A stretch of 64,000 nt of DNA from assembly GCF_024699945.1 (NCBI RefSeq), contig NZ_JAJOMY010000002.1:124001-188000 (forward strand). The letters run 5' to 3'. A program made the position numbers and the translations under genes. This stretch comes from Phenylobacterium sp. J426. Its GTDB lineage: Bacteria; Pseudomonadota; Alphaproteobacteria; Caulobacterales; Caulobacteraceae. Positions 48,342-57,267 of the stretch are shown here, in pieces. Positions within the stretch are counted from its first letter, which is position 1; each line of letters starts with the position of its first letter. Below the pieces are notes generated by a model that worked only from the letters and a program-made list of their open reading frames with translations, was not told the DNA's origin and searched no databases.

Positions 48342-50428
48342 CGGTAAAGCCATGGCGGAATGTGGAAGCGGCGATCGAGGAACACCAGGCCGAGGAACAC
48401 GCCGCCGGCGCCCTCGACGATCTCCTTCAGCCGGCGGGCGCTCAGCACACGGGTCGATTCCGCGCGCAGCACCAGCAGGTGGGCGTCGGCAAGAGGATAG
48501 AACCGGCGCGCGCCATAGTCGCCGAAGGCGGCAGGCGAGACCACCACCAAGGTCTGGAAATGCTCCCGCAGCCGCGCGAGCATTTCCTGCAGGTTCTCGT
48601 TGGGCCGGATGGGATCCACCAAGGCCGCCGCCGGCGAGTGATTGTCTTGCGCCAGCACCCAGAGCGGTTGCCCACGGAGCTTCAAGACCTGCCAAACGCC
48701 TCCGGCTAGGACGATCTCGGCGCTCGCCTCGGCTTCGCGCGCCGAGTCGGCGAAGGCGCCGCCTTCCAGGTCGATGAGCAGTGTGCGACGGCCCCAGCCC
48801 TCGGCGAACTGGCGCACCAGACCGAGGGCCGCCGCCGCCGCCGCCGCTGGGTCGGCAGGGCTGGAAATCTGCAAGACCTGAAGGTCCCGACGCCCGTCCG
48901 CCAGCGCCGCCCCAAGGTCGCGCAGGTCGGGCGGCCCATCCGACGCCTCAAGCGCGGCTCGCGGCACATCGGCAATCACCGGCAGGCCGAGGGCGCGCTC
49001 GGCCTCGACCGGATCGATGAATTCCTGACGCATCAAGCTGGCTACGAGTGTGGCGACCCCGGCCGCCAACACCCCGACCACCAGGCCGCCCGCCGCCAGG
49101 ATGAGGGCCGAACTCAGGCTCCGCCTCATCGTTGTGGGCGGCTGCACGACGCGAAGTGTGGCCTGCCGTGTCGCGACGGCGTCGTTCTGCAGCTTGGCGC
49201 TGGCCTGCTCGAGGGAGAGCTGCTTGTAAACGCCTTCGAGCACTTCCCGCTGGCGCAGCAGGCCGCGCAAGGTGTCCTGGGCCTGGCGGATGGTCTGGGT
49301 GCGTGCCCGAAGGCGCTGGGTTTGGTCGGACAGATCGGCGATCTGCTGGCTTAGACCGGCGCGCTCGATGCTCAGCGCCGACAGTCGGCTGTTCAGCTGA
49401 TCGAGATCCGGATTTCGCACCTGCCGCTGCGTCAGGGTGTCTGCCTGCGAATTGCTGCGGATCTGCTGTTCAACCACCGCGATCTTCGCGTCCAGTTCGC
49501 GTATCGCCGGCCAAGTCGGTTGATACTGCGACGCCAAGTGCGCCCGCTCTTGCTTCAGCTTCAGCAGCGTGTTCCGCGCTTCGTCGTTTGGACGGGCGTT
49601 GGAGCTCTCTCGGCTTTCGAAGACTTGGCTCGGCGCGCGAGCCAATCGCGCCCGTGCGGTGCCCAGCTCGCCGTCGACCGCACGGGCGCGCTCCCGCGCC
49701 TGGTCCAGACGCTGGCCAAGCGCATCGGCCCGAGTGGTGAGCAGGGTCACGTCCTGGTCGATGTCGATGACGTCGAACCGAGACTCGACCGCCTTGATTC
49801 GGGCCTCCGTCTCGCTGAGCAGGCGTTGATAGCGCCGCACCTCTTGTTCCTGCAGCTCTGCCGCCGCGTTGGCGTAAATTCGGCGCCGTTGCTCCATATA
49901 GGCGTCCAGCACCGCATCGAGGCCCTCGGCGGCCGCGGCGTCCGAGGCGGCGGCGAGCTTTACTCGGATAAGATTGCTGTCCGGCTGAGTCTCCACCAGC
50001 AATCGTTTGCGGAGTTCGGCCGCCGCCAGAACCCGGTCACCGCCCCGCGCGGCGGCGAGGTTGGGTTCAAGCTTCAGCGCTGCAGCCTGCAACACGGGTT
50101 CGCTACGCAGGATCTCGACGTCGGATCGGACGGTCCGCTGCAAGCCCGGCGCGAGACCCGCCGAGCCCAGCAGATTCTCGGTTAGGGTCTCTGGGCTGGC
50201 CGTGACCATCAACACTGCTTCGGCCCCGTGCCGCCTCGCAGCCATGACCCCTACGCCAAGGCCGAGCACTAGACCAATCAACAGGCAAAGCCGGATGAGG
50301 CGCCCATTATAGAAGACCTGAACTAGGACGTCCCGAAGGTTAGGGATGGCCCAGGCAGGCCCCTCGGCCGGCGCCGATCGCAAGCCGATGTCCACAACCG
50401 GCGGTTTTGCCAGCACGCCCGGAAGCAT
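48332..50428 (-). CDS. Wzc-like chain-length/co-polymerase protein with degenerate kinase domain
   Basis: 698 residues. The first membrane segment is LCLLIGLVLGLGVGV. A long periplasmic coiled coil follows, with LRVVQPPTTMRRSLSSALIL leading into the second membrane segment, then a cytoplasmic ATPase-like domain. That domain has lost the Walker A lysine: after LQVLQISS comes PADPAAAAAAALG in place of a GxxGKT/S loop. LLIDLEGG resembles Walker A'. No C-terminal tyrosine cluster is present. It therefore probably organises Wza and Wzy without kinase activity. It is the first gene of the leftward operon. Confidence 0.88.
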   Translation of the reverse strand: MLPGVLAKPPVVDIGLRSAPAEGPAWAIPNLRDVLVQVFYNGRLIRLCLLIGLVLGLGVGVMAARRHGAEAVLMVTASPETLTENLLGSAGLAPGLQRTVRSDVEILRSEPVLQAAALKLEPNLAAARGGDRVLAAAELRKRLLVETQPDSNLIRVKLAAASDAAAAEGLDAVLDAYMEQRRRIYANAAAELQEQEVRRYQRLLSETEARIKAVESRFDVIDIDQDVTLLTTRADALGQRLDQARERARAVDGELGTARARLARAPSQVFESRESSNARPNDEARNTLLKLKQERAHLASQYQPTWPAIRELDAKIAVVEQQIRSNSQADTLTQRQVRNPDLDQLNSRLSALSIERAGLSQQIADLSDQTQRLRARTQTIRQAQDTLRGLLRQREVLEGVYKQLSLEQASAKLQNDAVATRQATLRVVQPPTTMRRSLSSALILAAGGLVVGVLAAGVATLVASLMRQEFIDPVEAERALGLPVIADVPRAALEASDGPPDLRDLGAALADGRRDLQVLQISSPADPAAAAAAALGLVRQFAEGWGRRTLLIDLEGGAFADSAREAEASAEIVLAGGVWQVLKLRGQPLWVLAQDNHSPAAALVDPIRPNENLQEMLARLREHFQTLVVVSPAAFGDYGARRFYPLADAHLLVLRAESTRVLSARRLKEIVEGAGGVFLGLVFLDRRFHIPPWLYRWI

Positions 50429-50656
50429 TCGTTTAGGTACACATTGTTGGGCAGCCCCCCACGGGCGCGGTGTCTTAGCTCCTCTACTACATCGCAGATC
50501 TTAACGAAAACATCCTGGCGCGCTGGGATGTCGCAGCGCGTTCCTGCAGACAAAGCAACAATTACTCAAAAGCCTGGTCGCGAGGTGGTTGCCGAGAAAC
50601 CTTGGCTTAACTAAACTGAGGGATAAAATAGGCGGGATGTCGCCAGGGGCGGGTCT

Positions 50657-51586
50657 TTGGATCAAGCAGAAGCGGATCTGCGCAGTCGAGCGCCTTGGCG
50701 GCGCTTAGAGCTGCCCGATCGTAGTTGGTCGCCTCGCCTGCGCGCCTGGCTTGGGCGGCTGGTCGAGCAGTTGCTGGGCGTGCGCCCGCGGCGGCCCCTC
50801 GCGACACCTGTGCTGGAGCCGCCTCGCTTAGCCCTGCCCTGCCAGCTTCGGGCGAAGCTCGACACGCAATTCGGACAAGACGCTTTCCGCGAATGGTTGC
50901 TCTCCGGCGCGGCGGCCATCGAGCATGACAACAATGGCTCCGCTGTCGCAGCGGCGGCTCCTGGCGACGGCGCACCGGCAGAGCTCTCCCGCACGGACCG
51001 CGGGTCCGAGAGCCAGCGGCCTGAGGCTCGGAAGATCGTCGTCGACACGGGAGCTGCCGCGACGCGTTTGGACCCAGGGCCAGCAAACGGAATGGGTCGC
51101 GGCGGCTCGCCCTCGCGGTCCGCCTTCATGCGGCGGTTGTTGCGCCAAGCGCCGGCTCCAGCTCCTGATGATCCGGAGCTTGCGGGCGGCCATGCCAGCA
51201 CAACGTCGGCGCGCGGCGTCGGCCCCGAGAGCGCGTTAGGCTTGGAGCCGGCCACAGCCACGAGTAAAGCGCTCGCCGCACGAGAGGCGCGCGTCGCGCC
51301 GGAAACGGAGGCGGCCGGCGTCGCCACGTTGCAAGCGCTGCAATCGATGATCGCGCCAGACAGCCCAGCAGCCATGCTGCGGCCGGCAGAGTCTCCTGCC
51401 CGGATCTCAGCCAAGCCCGCGGCTGACGGCGGACCTGTCGCAGAGGAATGCGCACGAACGGCGGCGCGGGAGTCCTCGCGAGGGTCCGCCGCCGCCACCC
51501 CGCTGGTCAGCGATGCCGCGGAGGGGGACGCCCGCGGCGGCGAGGCCGCCGGTCGAGGAGCTGTCTTCTTCAGGCCACGAAATTGA
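50657..51586 (+). CDS. Disordered Ala/Pro-rich protein of unknown function, part 1
   Basis: 309 codons from a TTG. The first 90 residues look folded (RAWLGRLVEQLLGVRPRRPL, KLDTQFGQDAFREWLLSGAA). The rest is low-complexity Ala, Pro and Gly. The opposite strand is also open over the same span, but its frame is less protein-like. A G5 run near 51520 could shift this frame into the following one, making a single protein of about 590 residues. It is divergent from the Wzc-like gene and leads toward the flippase gene, so a role in the same pathway is possible. Confidence 0.4.
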   Translation: MDQAEADLRSRAPWRRLELPDRSWSPRLRAWLGRLVEQLLGVRPRRPLATPVLEPPRLALPCQLRAKLDTQFGQDAFREWLLSGAAAIEHDNNGSAVAAAAPGDGAPAELSRTDRGSESQRPEARKIVVDTGAAATRLDPGPANGMGRGGSPSRSAFMRRLLRQAPAPAPDDPELAGGHASTTSARGVGPESALGLEPATATSKALAAREARVAPETEAAGVATLQALQSMIAPDSPAAMLRPAESPARISAKPAADGGPVAEECARTAARESSRGSAAATPLVSDAAEGDARGGEAAGRGAVFFRPRN

Positions 51587-52445
51587 AGCTTCCCAGCTGA
51601 CATCGCCGCCGCCGCCGCCGCTCGTCATCAACGACGTTCGCGATTGTATCCAGCCGATTCCAGACGCGGGTCCCATAGCCCCGAAACGACCGCGGCTTCG
51701 TGCGCGCCCCCGGGCGTTGACACCCAGCGAAGCTCCTCAGGTTAGCGAAGTCTCGGCAGTCAAGATCACCTTAGCAGCCGCGGAGAGCCGCGTCGAAACC
51801 AAGGTTTCGCCTTTGGTTGAACCCTGTGTGTCTGGCGCTCTTCAGCCCCTTGGGCAAGCGCCAAGCGGAGCCGCTTCACAATACCGGCGCTGGTCAGGCC
51901 AGGACAGCCTTCCGAAGGTCCAGCTTAGCAGGAGCTGGACCGCGGCAGCAGAGCCGCGCGCCCTGGACGGCTGCGGTGCGGCCTCGCCGCGCATTGCCGC
52001 GTCCGTCTACGGTCTCTGTCAGGTCAGGGTTGCGCAGGATCATCCCCGGTGGGTTGATACGCTCACCACGCCAGCGAACGCCTGCGTGCGGCTGCTGAAG
52101 GCGCCTTCGACGCAGCCCGCGGCGCCCGCATCGCTGAGGGGGCCGGCTGCCGAAGGCGAGCTCGGCCAAATCTTCCGTCGCCTGGACGAGGTCAGCGGCC
52201 CCGCTCGTCCGCTCGACATACGGCGTCCAGACCTGGGAGTGGTCGCCGCTCGCAGCCTCGCGCCGACCCTTCAGATGCCGCAAGACCGGTGCCTCAGCCC
52301 AAGGACGTCAGACGCCCGCACCCAGGGCCTGCGCGTTCGCCGTGGCCTCGCGGCGCCCGATCCCCTGCGTCGTGCAGCCTTGCGGCCCTTTCTCGAGCAG
52401 CGTGCTCGCGAACGCCAGTCGCCCCCGCACGCTCAGCTCCACTAA
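51513..52445 (+). CDS. Disordered Ala/Pro-rich protein of unknown function, part 2
   Basis: 310 codons overlapping the end of the previous frame. The composition is Ala, Pro, Arg and Ser with a SPPPPPLVINDVRDC segment. No domain is recognised. It is best read as the continuation of the frame at 50657 after a homopolymer indel. It may also change frame again before 52555, where a Gln-rich reading (VQFRQQQSLQGLEGAAFRIS) looks coding in another frame. Confidence 0.35.
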   Translation: MPRRGTPAAARPPVEELSSSGHEIEASQLTSPPPPPLVINDVRDCIQPIPDAGPIAPKRPRLRARPRALTPSEAPQVSEVSAVKITLAAAESRVETKVSPLVEPCVSGALQPLGQAPSGAASQYRRWSGQDSLPKVQLSRSWTAAAEPRALDGCGAASPRIAASVYGLCQVRVAQDHPRWVDTLTTPANACVRLLKAPSTQPAAPASLRGPAAEGELGQIFRRLDEVSGPARPLDIRRPDLGVVAARSLAPTLQMPQDRCLSPRTSDARTQGLRVRRGLAAPDPLRRAALRPFLEQRARERQSPPHAQLH

Positions 52446-52554
52446 AGACCTCAGCCGCTCTTGGACGTGAAGGGTCGCCTGCGGTTCAATTCCGCCAGCA
52501 GCAAAGCCTGCAAGGTTTGGAAGGGGCGGCCTTCAGGATCAGCCGCAGCATCCC

Positions 52555-53898
52555 ATGCGCGCGCTTGAACAACTCGCCGCCGCGGCGCCAAGACTGCTCT
52601 CAGGCGTCGGCGTTCGGGGCCTAGAAGTGGCCGGGAAGTTCGGACTCTTCGCTCTGGCCGCCCACCTGCTGGGACCGGCTCCGCTCGGCGTCTTCTTCCT
52701 TTGCCTGACCGTCCAGTCCCTCGTCTCTACCGCCGGGCGACTGGGGGTGGAGCGGCCCACGGCGCGTCATCTCGCGGCCGACCTGGCGCTCGCCCGAACC
52801 GACCTCGCCCGCCGGACCCTGGTGCAGGCCATCGGCCTCGCACTTCTCAGCGGCTTCGCGTGCGGCCTTATTCTGTACTGCGCGGCCGAGCCTCTGGCGG
52901 GGGCTTTGCGGCAGCCAACGCTAAGCTCGCCTCTCCAAGTCACCGCGTTCAGTCTGCCCTTCCATCTCGTCACCATTGTTGGCGGATATGTTCTGATCGG
53001 GTTGGATCGGGGCGGTTGGGGCCAATTCCTCATGAATGCGCTGGCCCCGCTGCTGATGCTCGCCGCTCTAGCGAGCGCCGCTGTCGCGCCCAACCTGGGG
53101 CCGCTCTCTTGGCCAATGCGGGATTTTGCGACCTTCGAACTCCTCCTGTGGTCGCTGGTCGGCGCCCAGGTCGTCGCGGCGGCGTGGACCCTGCTTGTTG
53201 TCGGCGCGCGGTGGCGGACGGTCTCTGTGACGACGCCGGCCACCGCGATAGAAGCCGCCGCCAACGACCCGCTCCCTCCCCTCGCTAAGGCTGCGCGCAG
53301 CTATTATCCGGTCGAACTCATGGGTGCGGTACTGGCCTCCCTTCCTGGGCTTGCCCTGGCCCCGCACGTTTCCGCCGCCGTACTCGGCGGCTTTAGCGTT
53401 AGCCTGCGCCTCGCCATGTTAACGAGCAATGTCGTCACGAGCCTAGGCTACATGGTTTCGGGGCGGATCGCCGCCGCTCATCGCCGTGGCGCGTTCACGG
53501 AGGTTTGGGAAGATTTGCAGCAGGTCAGACGCAGCGCACTGGGCCTCTGCTTGCCGCCGATCCTTTTCCTGCTGCTTGCGCCCGGGCTGACCCTGCGCCT
53601 TCTCAACGCCGATATGCCCGAGGCGAGAATCTCTCTGCAGATCATGGCGCTAGCGCAATTCGCCGTCGTTTTCTGCGCCGGCCGCGACGTTCTGCTAGGG
53701 ATGACCGGTCATGGCCGCACGCTTACGCAACTTAGCCTTGTGCAGCTCTGCATATGCTTGCTGGGCGCGGTAATCGTGATCCCCACAACAGGCGCTCCGG
53801 GGGCGGCTCTGACGACCGCAGCCGCCTGGGCGGCTGCTGCGTTAGGCCAACAGGTGCTGGCCCGCCGCAGGGTTCCTGAAGTCTTCGCCGATCCGTGA
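52555..53898 (+). CDS. Wzx-type polysaccharide flippase
   Basis: 447 residues with about twelve hydrophobic segments in the MOP/MATE-like polysaccharide transporter arrangement, starting RLLSGVGVRGLEVAGKFGLF. Such proteins flip lipid-linked oligosaccharides across the inner membrane. It completes the Wzx/Wzy set with the initiating transferase and polymerase. It converges with the LhgO-type gene after 28 bp. HfsF is the holdfast analogue in Caulobacter, though orthology is not claimed. Confidence 0.82.
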   Translation: MRALEQLAAAAPRLLSGVGVRGLEVAGKFGLFALAAHLLGPAPLGVFFLCLTVQSLVSTAGRLGVERPTARHLAADLALARTDLARRTLVQAIGLALLSGFACGLILYCAAEPLAGALRQPTLSSPLQVTAFSLPFHLVTIVGGYVLIGLDRGGWGQFLMNALAPLLMLAALASAAVAPNLGPLSWPMRDFATFELLLWSLVGAQVVAAAWTLLVVGARWRTVSVTTPATAIEAAANDPLPPLAKAARSYYPVELMGAVLASLPGLALAPHVSAAVLGGFSVSLRLAMLTSNVVTSLGYMVSGRIAAAHRRGAFTEVWEDLQQVRRSALGLCLPPILFLLLAPGLTLRLLNADMPEARISLQIMALAQFAVVFCAGRDVLLGMTGHGRTLTQLSLVQLCICLLGAVIVIPTTGAPGAALTTAAAWAAAALGQQVLARRRVPEVFADP

Positions 53899-53926
53899 CC
53901 CGGGTGGCGCTTCTCACTCTGGCGCT

Positions 53927-55023
53927 TCAGTCGGCCAGGAGGTCGGCGATATAGTCTGCAATGGCAAGCGAGGCCGTAAGGCCGGGCGACTCTATCCCGA
54001 AGAGATTGATAAGCTCCGGCAGGCCGTGCTCGGCAGGACCTGAGATCCAAAAATCCTGCTCTGCTCCTGGTCTCACTAGCTTCGGCCGCACTCCCGCATA
54101 GTCTGGGCGCAGGGCGCCGTCAGCCAGCTCTGGCCAATAGGTCCGCACTGCGCTGTAGAACCCAAAGGCGCGCCGAGGATCAACATCGTAGTTCGGCTCC
54201 CCCACCCACTCCACGTCAGGGCCAAACCGCGCGCCGCCGCCGAGGTCCAGGGTCAGGTGAATGCCGAGCCCGCCAGGCTCCGGCAGCGGATAGATGAGAT
54301 GCTGGAAGGGCGCCCGCCCGTGCAGCGCAAAATAGCTGCCCTTCGCGTAGTGCAGCGGCGGCCTGTCCTGCGCCCTCAGTCCCTCCGTCCGCGCCGCCAA
54401 CGCGTGAGCGCCCAAGCCTGCCGCGTTGATGATCGTTCTGGCGTGGGCGACAGGCCGGGTTTCGCCCTGGATGAAGATGGCCCAGCCGGCCCCCCCCTGG
54501 CCAAGCCCGCGACGGTCACGGCCAGCGCAACCTCAGCGCCGTGTGTCTGCGCGTCGCCGAGCAACGCCAGCATATAGTCATGGGGGTCGAAGATGCCTGT
54601 ATCAGGCGACAGCAGCGCCGCTTCAGCCCGAAGCGCCGGCTCCAACCGCCGCGCTTCTTGGCCGCTCAACAGCCGAGTGCCTTCCACGCCGTTGCCGCGC
54701 GCCTGCGCTGCTATGGCTTCGAGCGCAGCTACCTGACGGGGCGCGGTAGCGACGATGAGCTTGCCGCAGCGGCGGTGCGGCAAGCGGTGCCGCGCGCAGA
54801 AGGCATAGAGCGCTCGACATCCAGCGACGCAAAAACGCGCCTTGAGGCTCGCTTGCGGATAATAGATGCCGGCATGGATGACACCGCTGCTGCGTGAACT
54901 AACGCCCGAGCCGATCGTCTGCGCCGCCTCCAGCACCATCACTTGTCGTCCGGAGATTGCGAGCGTTCGCGCCACGGCCAAGCCAACCGCGCCGGCGCCC
55001 ACCACCACAACATCAAGCTCCAT
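53927..55023 (-). CDS. lhgO: LhgO-type FAD-dependent L-2-hydroxyacid oxidase (frameshifted)
   Basis: About 366 residues once the frames join. The N-terminal part (from 55023) has VVVVGAGAVGLAVARTLA, SRSSGVIHAGIYYPQASLKA and a D-amino-acid-oxidase fold. The C-terminal part has HYAKGSYFALHGRAPFQHLI, YPLPEPGGLGIHLTLDLGG and GIESPGLTASLAIADYI. The break is in C8 at 54490-54497, where six or nine would restore VAGLARG...AGWAIFIQGET. The family oxidises L-2-hydroxyglutarate, donating electrons to the quinone pool. Length and motifs fit, but the substrate is by family only. Confidence 0.8.
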
Positions 55024-55502
55024 AGGCAGATCCTAGCGTGTCGATCATCGCAGGATAGCCGCCGCGCACCACGACCTTCCCCTCGTACGCGCCCTGTCCC
55101 GATGACGCCCCAGCGAAACCTCGCAGGACGGCGGCCCAGTCGCTCCAGCGCGGGCGACAGCGATCCCGCTCCGCAGCCGCGACCCCGGCAGGCCTTGCCG
55201 CATAGACCGATTCGGCTAGCTGCCGTTCGCCCCCCAAGCGCTGCTCAGAGCGATCGAAAGCGGGTGCGGGGAATGGGTTTTCAATCGACGCGCCGCAGCG
55301 GCCTCAGAGGACGCGCCCCGGACCACCGCCCTTCCGACACCGGCGTGAGCGAGGCCCGAACGCACTCCAACGCAAGCGCCATAGTGCCTCTGCGATGGGC
55401 TCCAACGTCAGGGCGCGAGGCCTGGAGGGCTGCGAAATCGCCGCGCGGCGCGTGCTCTAGATTAAGATCGAGTACCCGCAGGAAGCAGCTGCTGCGTTCC
55501 CG
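55013..55502 (-). pseudogene. Possible decayed or multiply frameshifted gene upstream of lhgO
   Basis: Two minus-strand stretches look coding in different frames. One has CFLRVLDLNLEHAPRGDFAA and GTMALALECVRASLTPVSEG (about 55502-55320). The other has SIENPFPAPAFDRSEQRLGG, WSDWAAVLRGFAGASSGQGA and EGKVVVRGGYPAMIDTLG, stopping at 55013 and overlapping the lhgO start. More than one indel would be needed to join them. No family is recognised. Confidence 0.35.
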
Positions 55503-55622
55503 GATAAGCCTCCCGCGGCGACGGCTCGCACCGCGTGCTAACGGCGATGAACGTCCACGCGCTCTGATTTGCGCCTCCCGCGCGCTGAGAGTGTGTCGAG
55601 CGATGCCCGTCTTTGACACACA

Positions 55623-55637
55623 CACACAAATGGTGTG
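55623..55637. promoter_or_regulatory. CACAC/GTGTG inverted repeat upstream of XRE gene
   Basis: CACAC (55623-55627) and GTGTG (55633-55637) flank AAATG, 39 bp before the XRE start. They overlap the end of a CA repeat (55616-55628). It is a possible autoregulatory operator. Confidence 0.3.
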
Positions 55638-55675
55638 ACCTACTATAGACAAGCTCCGGTTGATTGCGTGGCGTC

Positions 55676-56152
55676 ATGGATGTCCTGCGGGATCAGGATG
55701 CGGCGTCGCGCCGCGCGACCCTCTCTCGTATCCTGAAGACCTTTCGACGCCGCGCCGGCTTGCGCTCGGTCGAAGTCGCTCGAGCCATGGGAAAGGGTCT
55801 GCGGACTTATCAGCGTTGGGAGTCCGGCTACTACGGAGTGCAGCTGGACGAGATCCACCGCTTCGCTGATATCGTGCACGCCGATCCGTGGGGTATCGTC
55901 TTGGCTGTCGAGTTTGGCTCCGTGGACTTCGCGATGTCCACCGCCGAGAACCATGCGGCCTCGTTGATGCTTGTCGCCCTGCGACGTTTCCATCGCGGAA
56001 GGCCGCAGGCGATACGCGTGCTCGATCCCAGGTCCTTGTTGCTGACCTTCACGCGCGGCTTCGAACTCCTCGGCAAACGCGCCGAGGAGTATGAAGCCGA
56101 TCTCGAGCAGTGGATGTTCGACGAAGGCTTGGGGGGCCTCGGACTCGGATGA
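55676..56152 (+). CDS. XRE-family transcription regulator
   Basis: 158 residues from the ATG at 55676 (a TTG at 55664 is also in frame). The helix-turn-helix is RRRAGLRSVEVARAMGKGLR followed by TYQRWESGYYGVQLDEIHRF. A C-terminal helical domain of about 90 residues has no recognised ligand motif. It converges with the LuxR-type gene, leaving only 9 bp, and stands just before the type IV secretion operon. Confidence 0.75.
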   Translation: MDVLRDQDAASRRATLSRILKTFRRRAGLRSVEVARAMGKGLRTYQRWESGYYGVQLDEIHRFADIVHADPWGIVLAVEFGSVDFAMSTAENHAASLMLVALRRFHRGRPQAIRVLDPRSLLLTFTRGFELLGKRAEEYEADLEQWMFDEGLGGLGLG

Positions 56153-56161
56153 CCTAGGGCG

Positions 56162-56449
56162 CTAATCCAACTTCTGCCCCGGCTCCTGCGACGCGTCATC
56201 GAGGACGCCGAGACTTCGCGCGCGGATAACCGCCTGTAACCGAGTTCTCACACCGAGCTTCTTGCAGGCGCGGAAAACGTGCCGCTCGACGATGCGGTGC
56301 GAGACGCCGAGTATCGTGCCGATATCGCGCGAGCTTTTTCCCTCCTGAACCCAATAAAGGCACTCAATTTGCCGCGGCGACAGGTCGATGTTGCTCGCTT
56401 GGACAGCGTTTATTTTAGCTTGGGGTTGATCGCCAGATGACGTTTCCAT
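56162..56449 (-). CDS. LuxR-type DNA-binding protein without sensor domain
   Basis: 95 residues, essentially only a GerE/LuxR helix-turn-helix: LSPRQIECLYWVQEGKSSRD, IGTILGVSHRIVERHVFRAC and KKLGVRTRLQAVIRAR. There is no receiver or autoinducer domain, so control must come from its level or a partner. It is divergent from virB1 across a 230-bp region that holds a perfect 14-bp palindrome and a second inverted repeat, which makes it a candidate regulator of the secretion operon. Confidence 0.82.
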   Translation of the reverse strand: METSSGDQPQAKINAVQASNIDLSPRQIECLYWVQEGKSSRDIGTILGVSHRIVERHVFRACKKLGVRTRLQAVIRARSLGVLDDASQEPGQKLD

Positions 56450-56468
56450 CGCAGACTCCTCAGCATCT

Positions 56469-56482
56469 TGCGGGTACCCGCA
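56469..56482. promoter_or_regulatory. Perfect 14-bp palindrome TGCGGGTACCCGCA
   Basis: It lies 20 bp upstream of the LuxR-type start in the divergent region before virB1. The size and symmetry fit a LuxR-family binding site. Autoregulation or control of virB is inferred. Confidence 0.45.
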
Positions 56483-56581
56483 TCAATTGTCTGACCCTGC
56501 GAATGAAACAGAGGGTGCCGCGTTCCTGGCTTGCCCCTACAACTCAAATAAAGTCATCGTGCCCGCCTCGACATGCGTGCG

Positions 56582-56602
56582 GCGCGCCATGAAATGGCGC
56601 GC
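56582..56602. promoter_or_regulatory. Inverted repeat GCGCGCCAT-GAA-ATGGCGCGC
   Basis: Perfect 9-bp arms with a 3-bp spacer lie about 80 bp upstream of the virB1 ATG. It could be a second operator or a leader hairpin. No T tract follows. Confidence 0.4.
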
Positions 56603-56679
56603 AGCCTCAAGCGGGAGGAGGTTACACCCTCGCCGTCAAGGGGCGACGGGGCCAGGCTAGGGTTCGAAAGGACCCGACC

Positions 56680-57267
56680 ATGCTGTCACCGGAAGCCGTC
56701 ATCGCGCTCGCCCTGCAATGCGCTCCGAGCGTAGAAGCCTCGACACTTGTCGCGGTGGCTAGGGCAGAGAGTGGGCTGAACCCCTACGCCATCGGCGTGA
56801 ATGGCCCGGAGCGCGGCGCGCGCCGTTCCGCCCGGAGTCTCGAGGAAGCGGTCGCGACTGCGAGCGCCCTGATCGCCGCTGGCCGCAATGTCGACCTAGG
56901 TCTCGGACAGATAAACGTGCGCAATCTGGCGCGCCTTGGGTTGAGCGTCAGGGCGGCTTTCGATCCCTGCCGAAACCTGGCGGCGGCCGCACAAGTGCTC
57001 GCGGAAGGATACGCCCGCGGCGTAACCCGCTATGGGAATGGCCAAGCCGCACTGCAGGTCGCGCTAAGCTATTACAACACCGGCGACGCCAGCCAGGGGC
57101 TGGCCAACGGCTACGTGGCCCGCGTGTTGGCGGCAGCGGGTGCGACCGCTTCGCCAAGCCGTCCCGCAGTGGCTGCGCTCGTACCTCCGTCGGATGGCGG
57201 GGACGTATTTGCGCGAGCCCGCGGCCGCACCGCCTTCGTTGTCTCGCCCGAACGGAGCCTGCCGTGA
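56680..57267 (+). CDS. virB1: VirB1 lytic transglycosylase
   Basis: 195 residues. The goose-lysozyme-like domain has VARAESGLNPYAIGVNG (catalytic Glu), VDLGLGQINVRNLARLGLS and ALSYYNTGD. It opens the peptidoglycan for the type IV secretion apparatus. No clear N-terminal signal peptide is seen, which is common in annotated VirB1 starts. Its stop overlaps the virB2 GTG. Confidence 0.9.
   Translation: MLSPEAVIALALQCAPSVEASTLVAVARAESGLNPYAIGVNGPERGARRSARSLEEAVATASALIAAGRNVDLGLGQINVRNLARLGLSVRAAFDPCRNLAAAAQVLAEGYARGVTRYGNGQAALQVALSYYNTGDASQGLANGYVARVLAAAGATASPSRPAVAALVPPSDGGDVFARARGRTAFVVSPERSLP

Noticed and set aside
50662..51603. A 313-codon minus-strand frame opposite the disordered protein
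   Set aside because: It is Ser/Arg/Ala-rich with Arg-Arg runs and no folded segment. The plus-strand frame has a more protein-like first 90 residues.
11142..55628. Three CA-rich runs (11142, 12684, 55616) as possible phase-variable repeats
   Set aside because: They are short and lie outside reading frames. Only the last overlaps a possible operator.
56648..56672. GGGTTCGAAAGGACCC resembling a tRNA T-loop
   Set aside because: No cloverleaf can be formed, and the segment lies in the virB1 leader.
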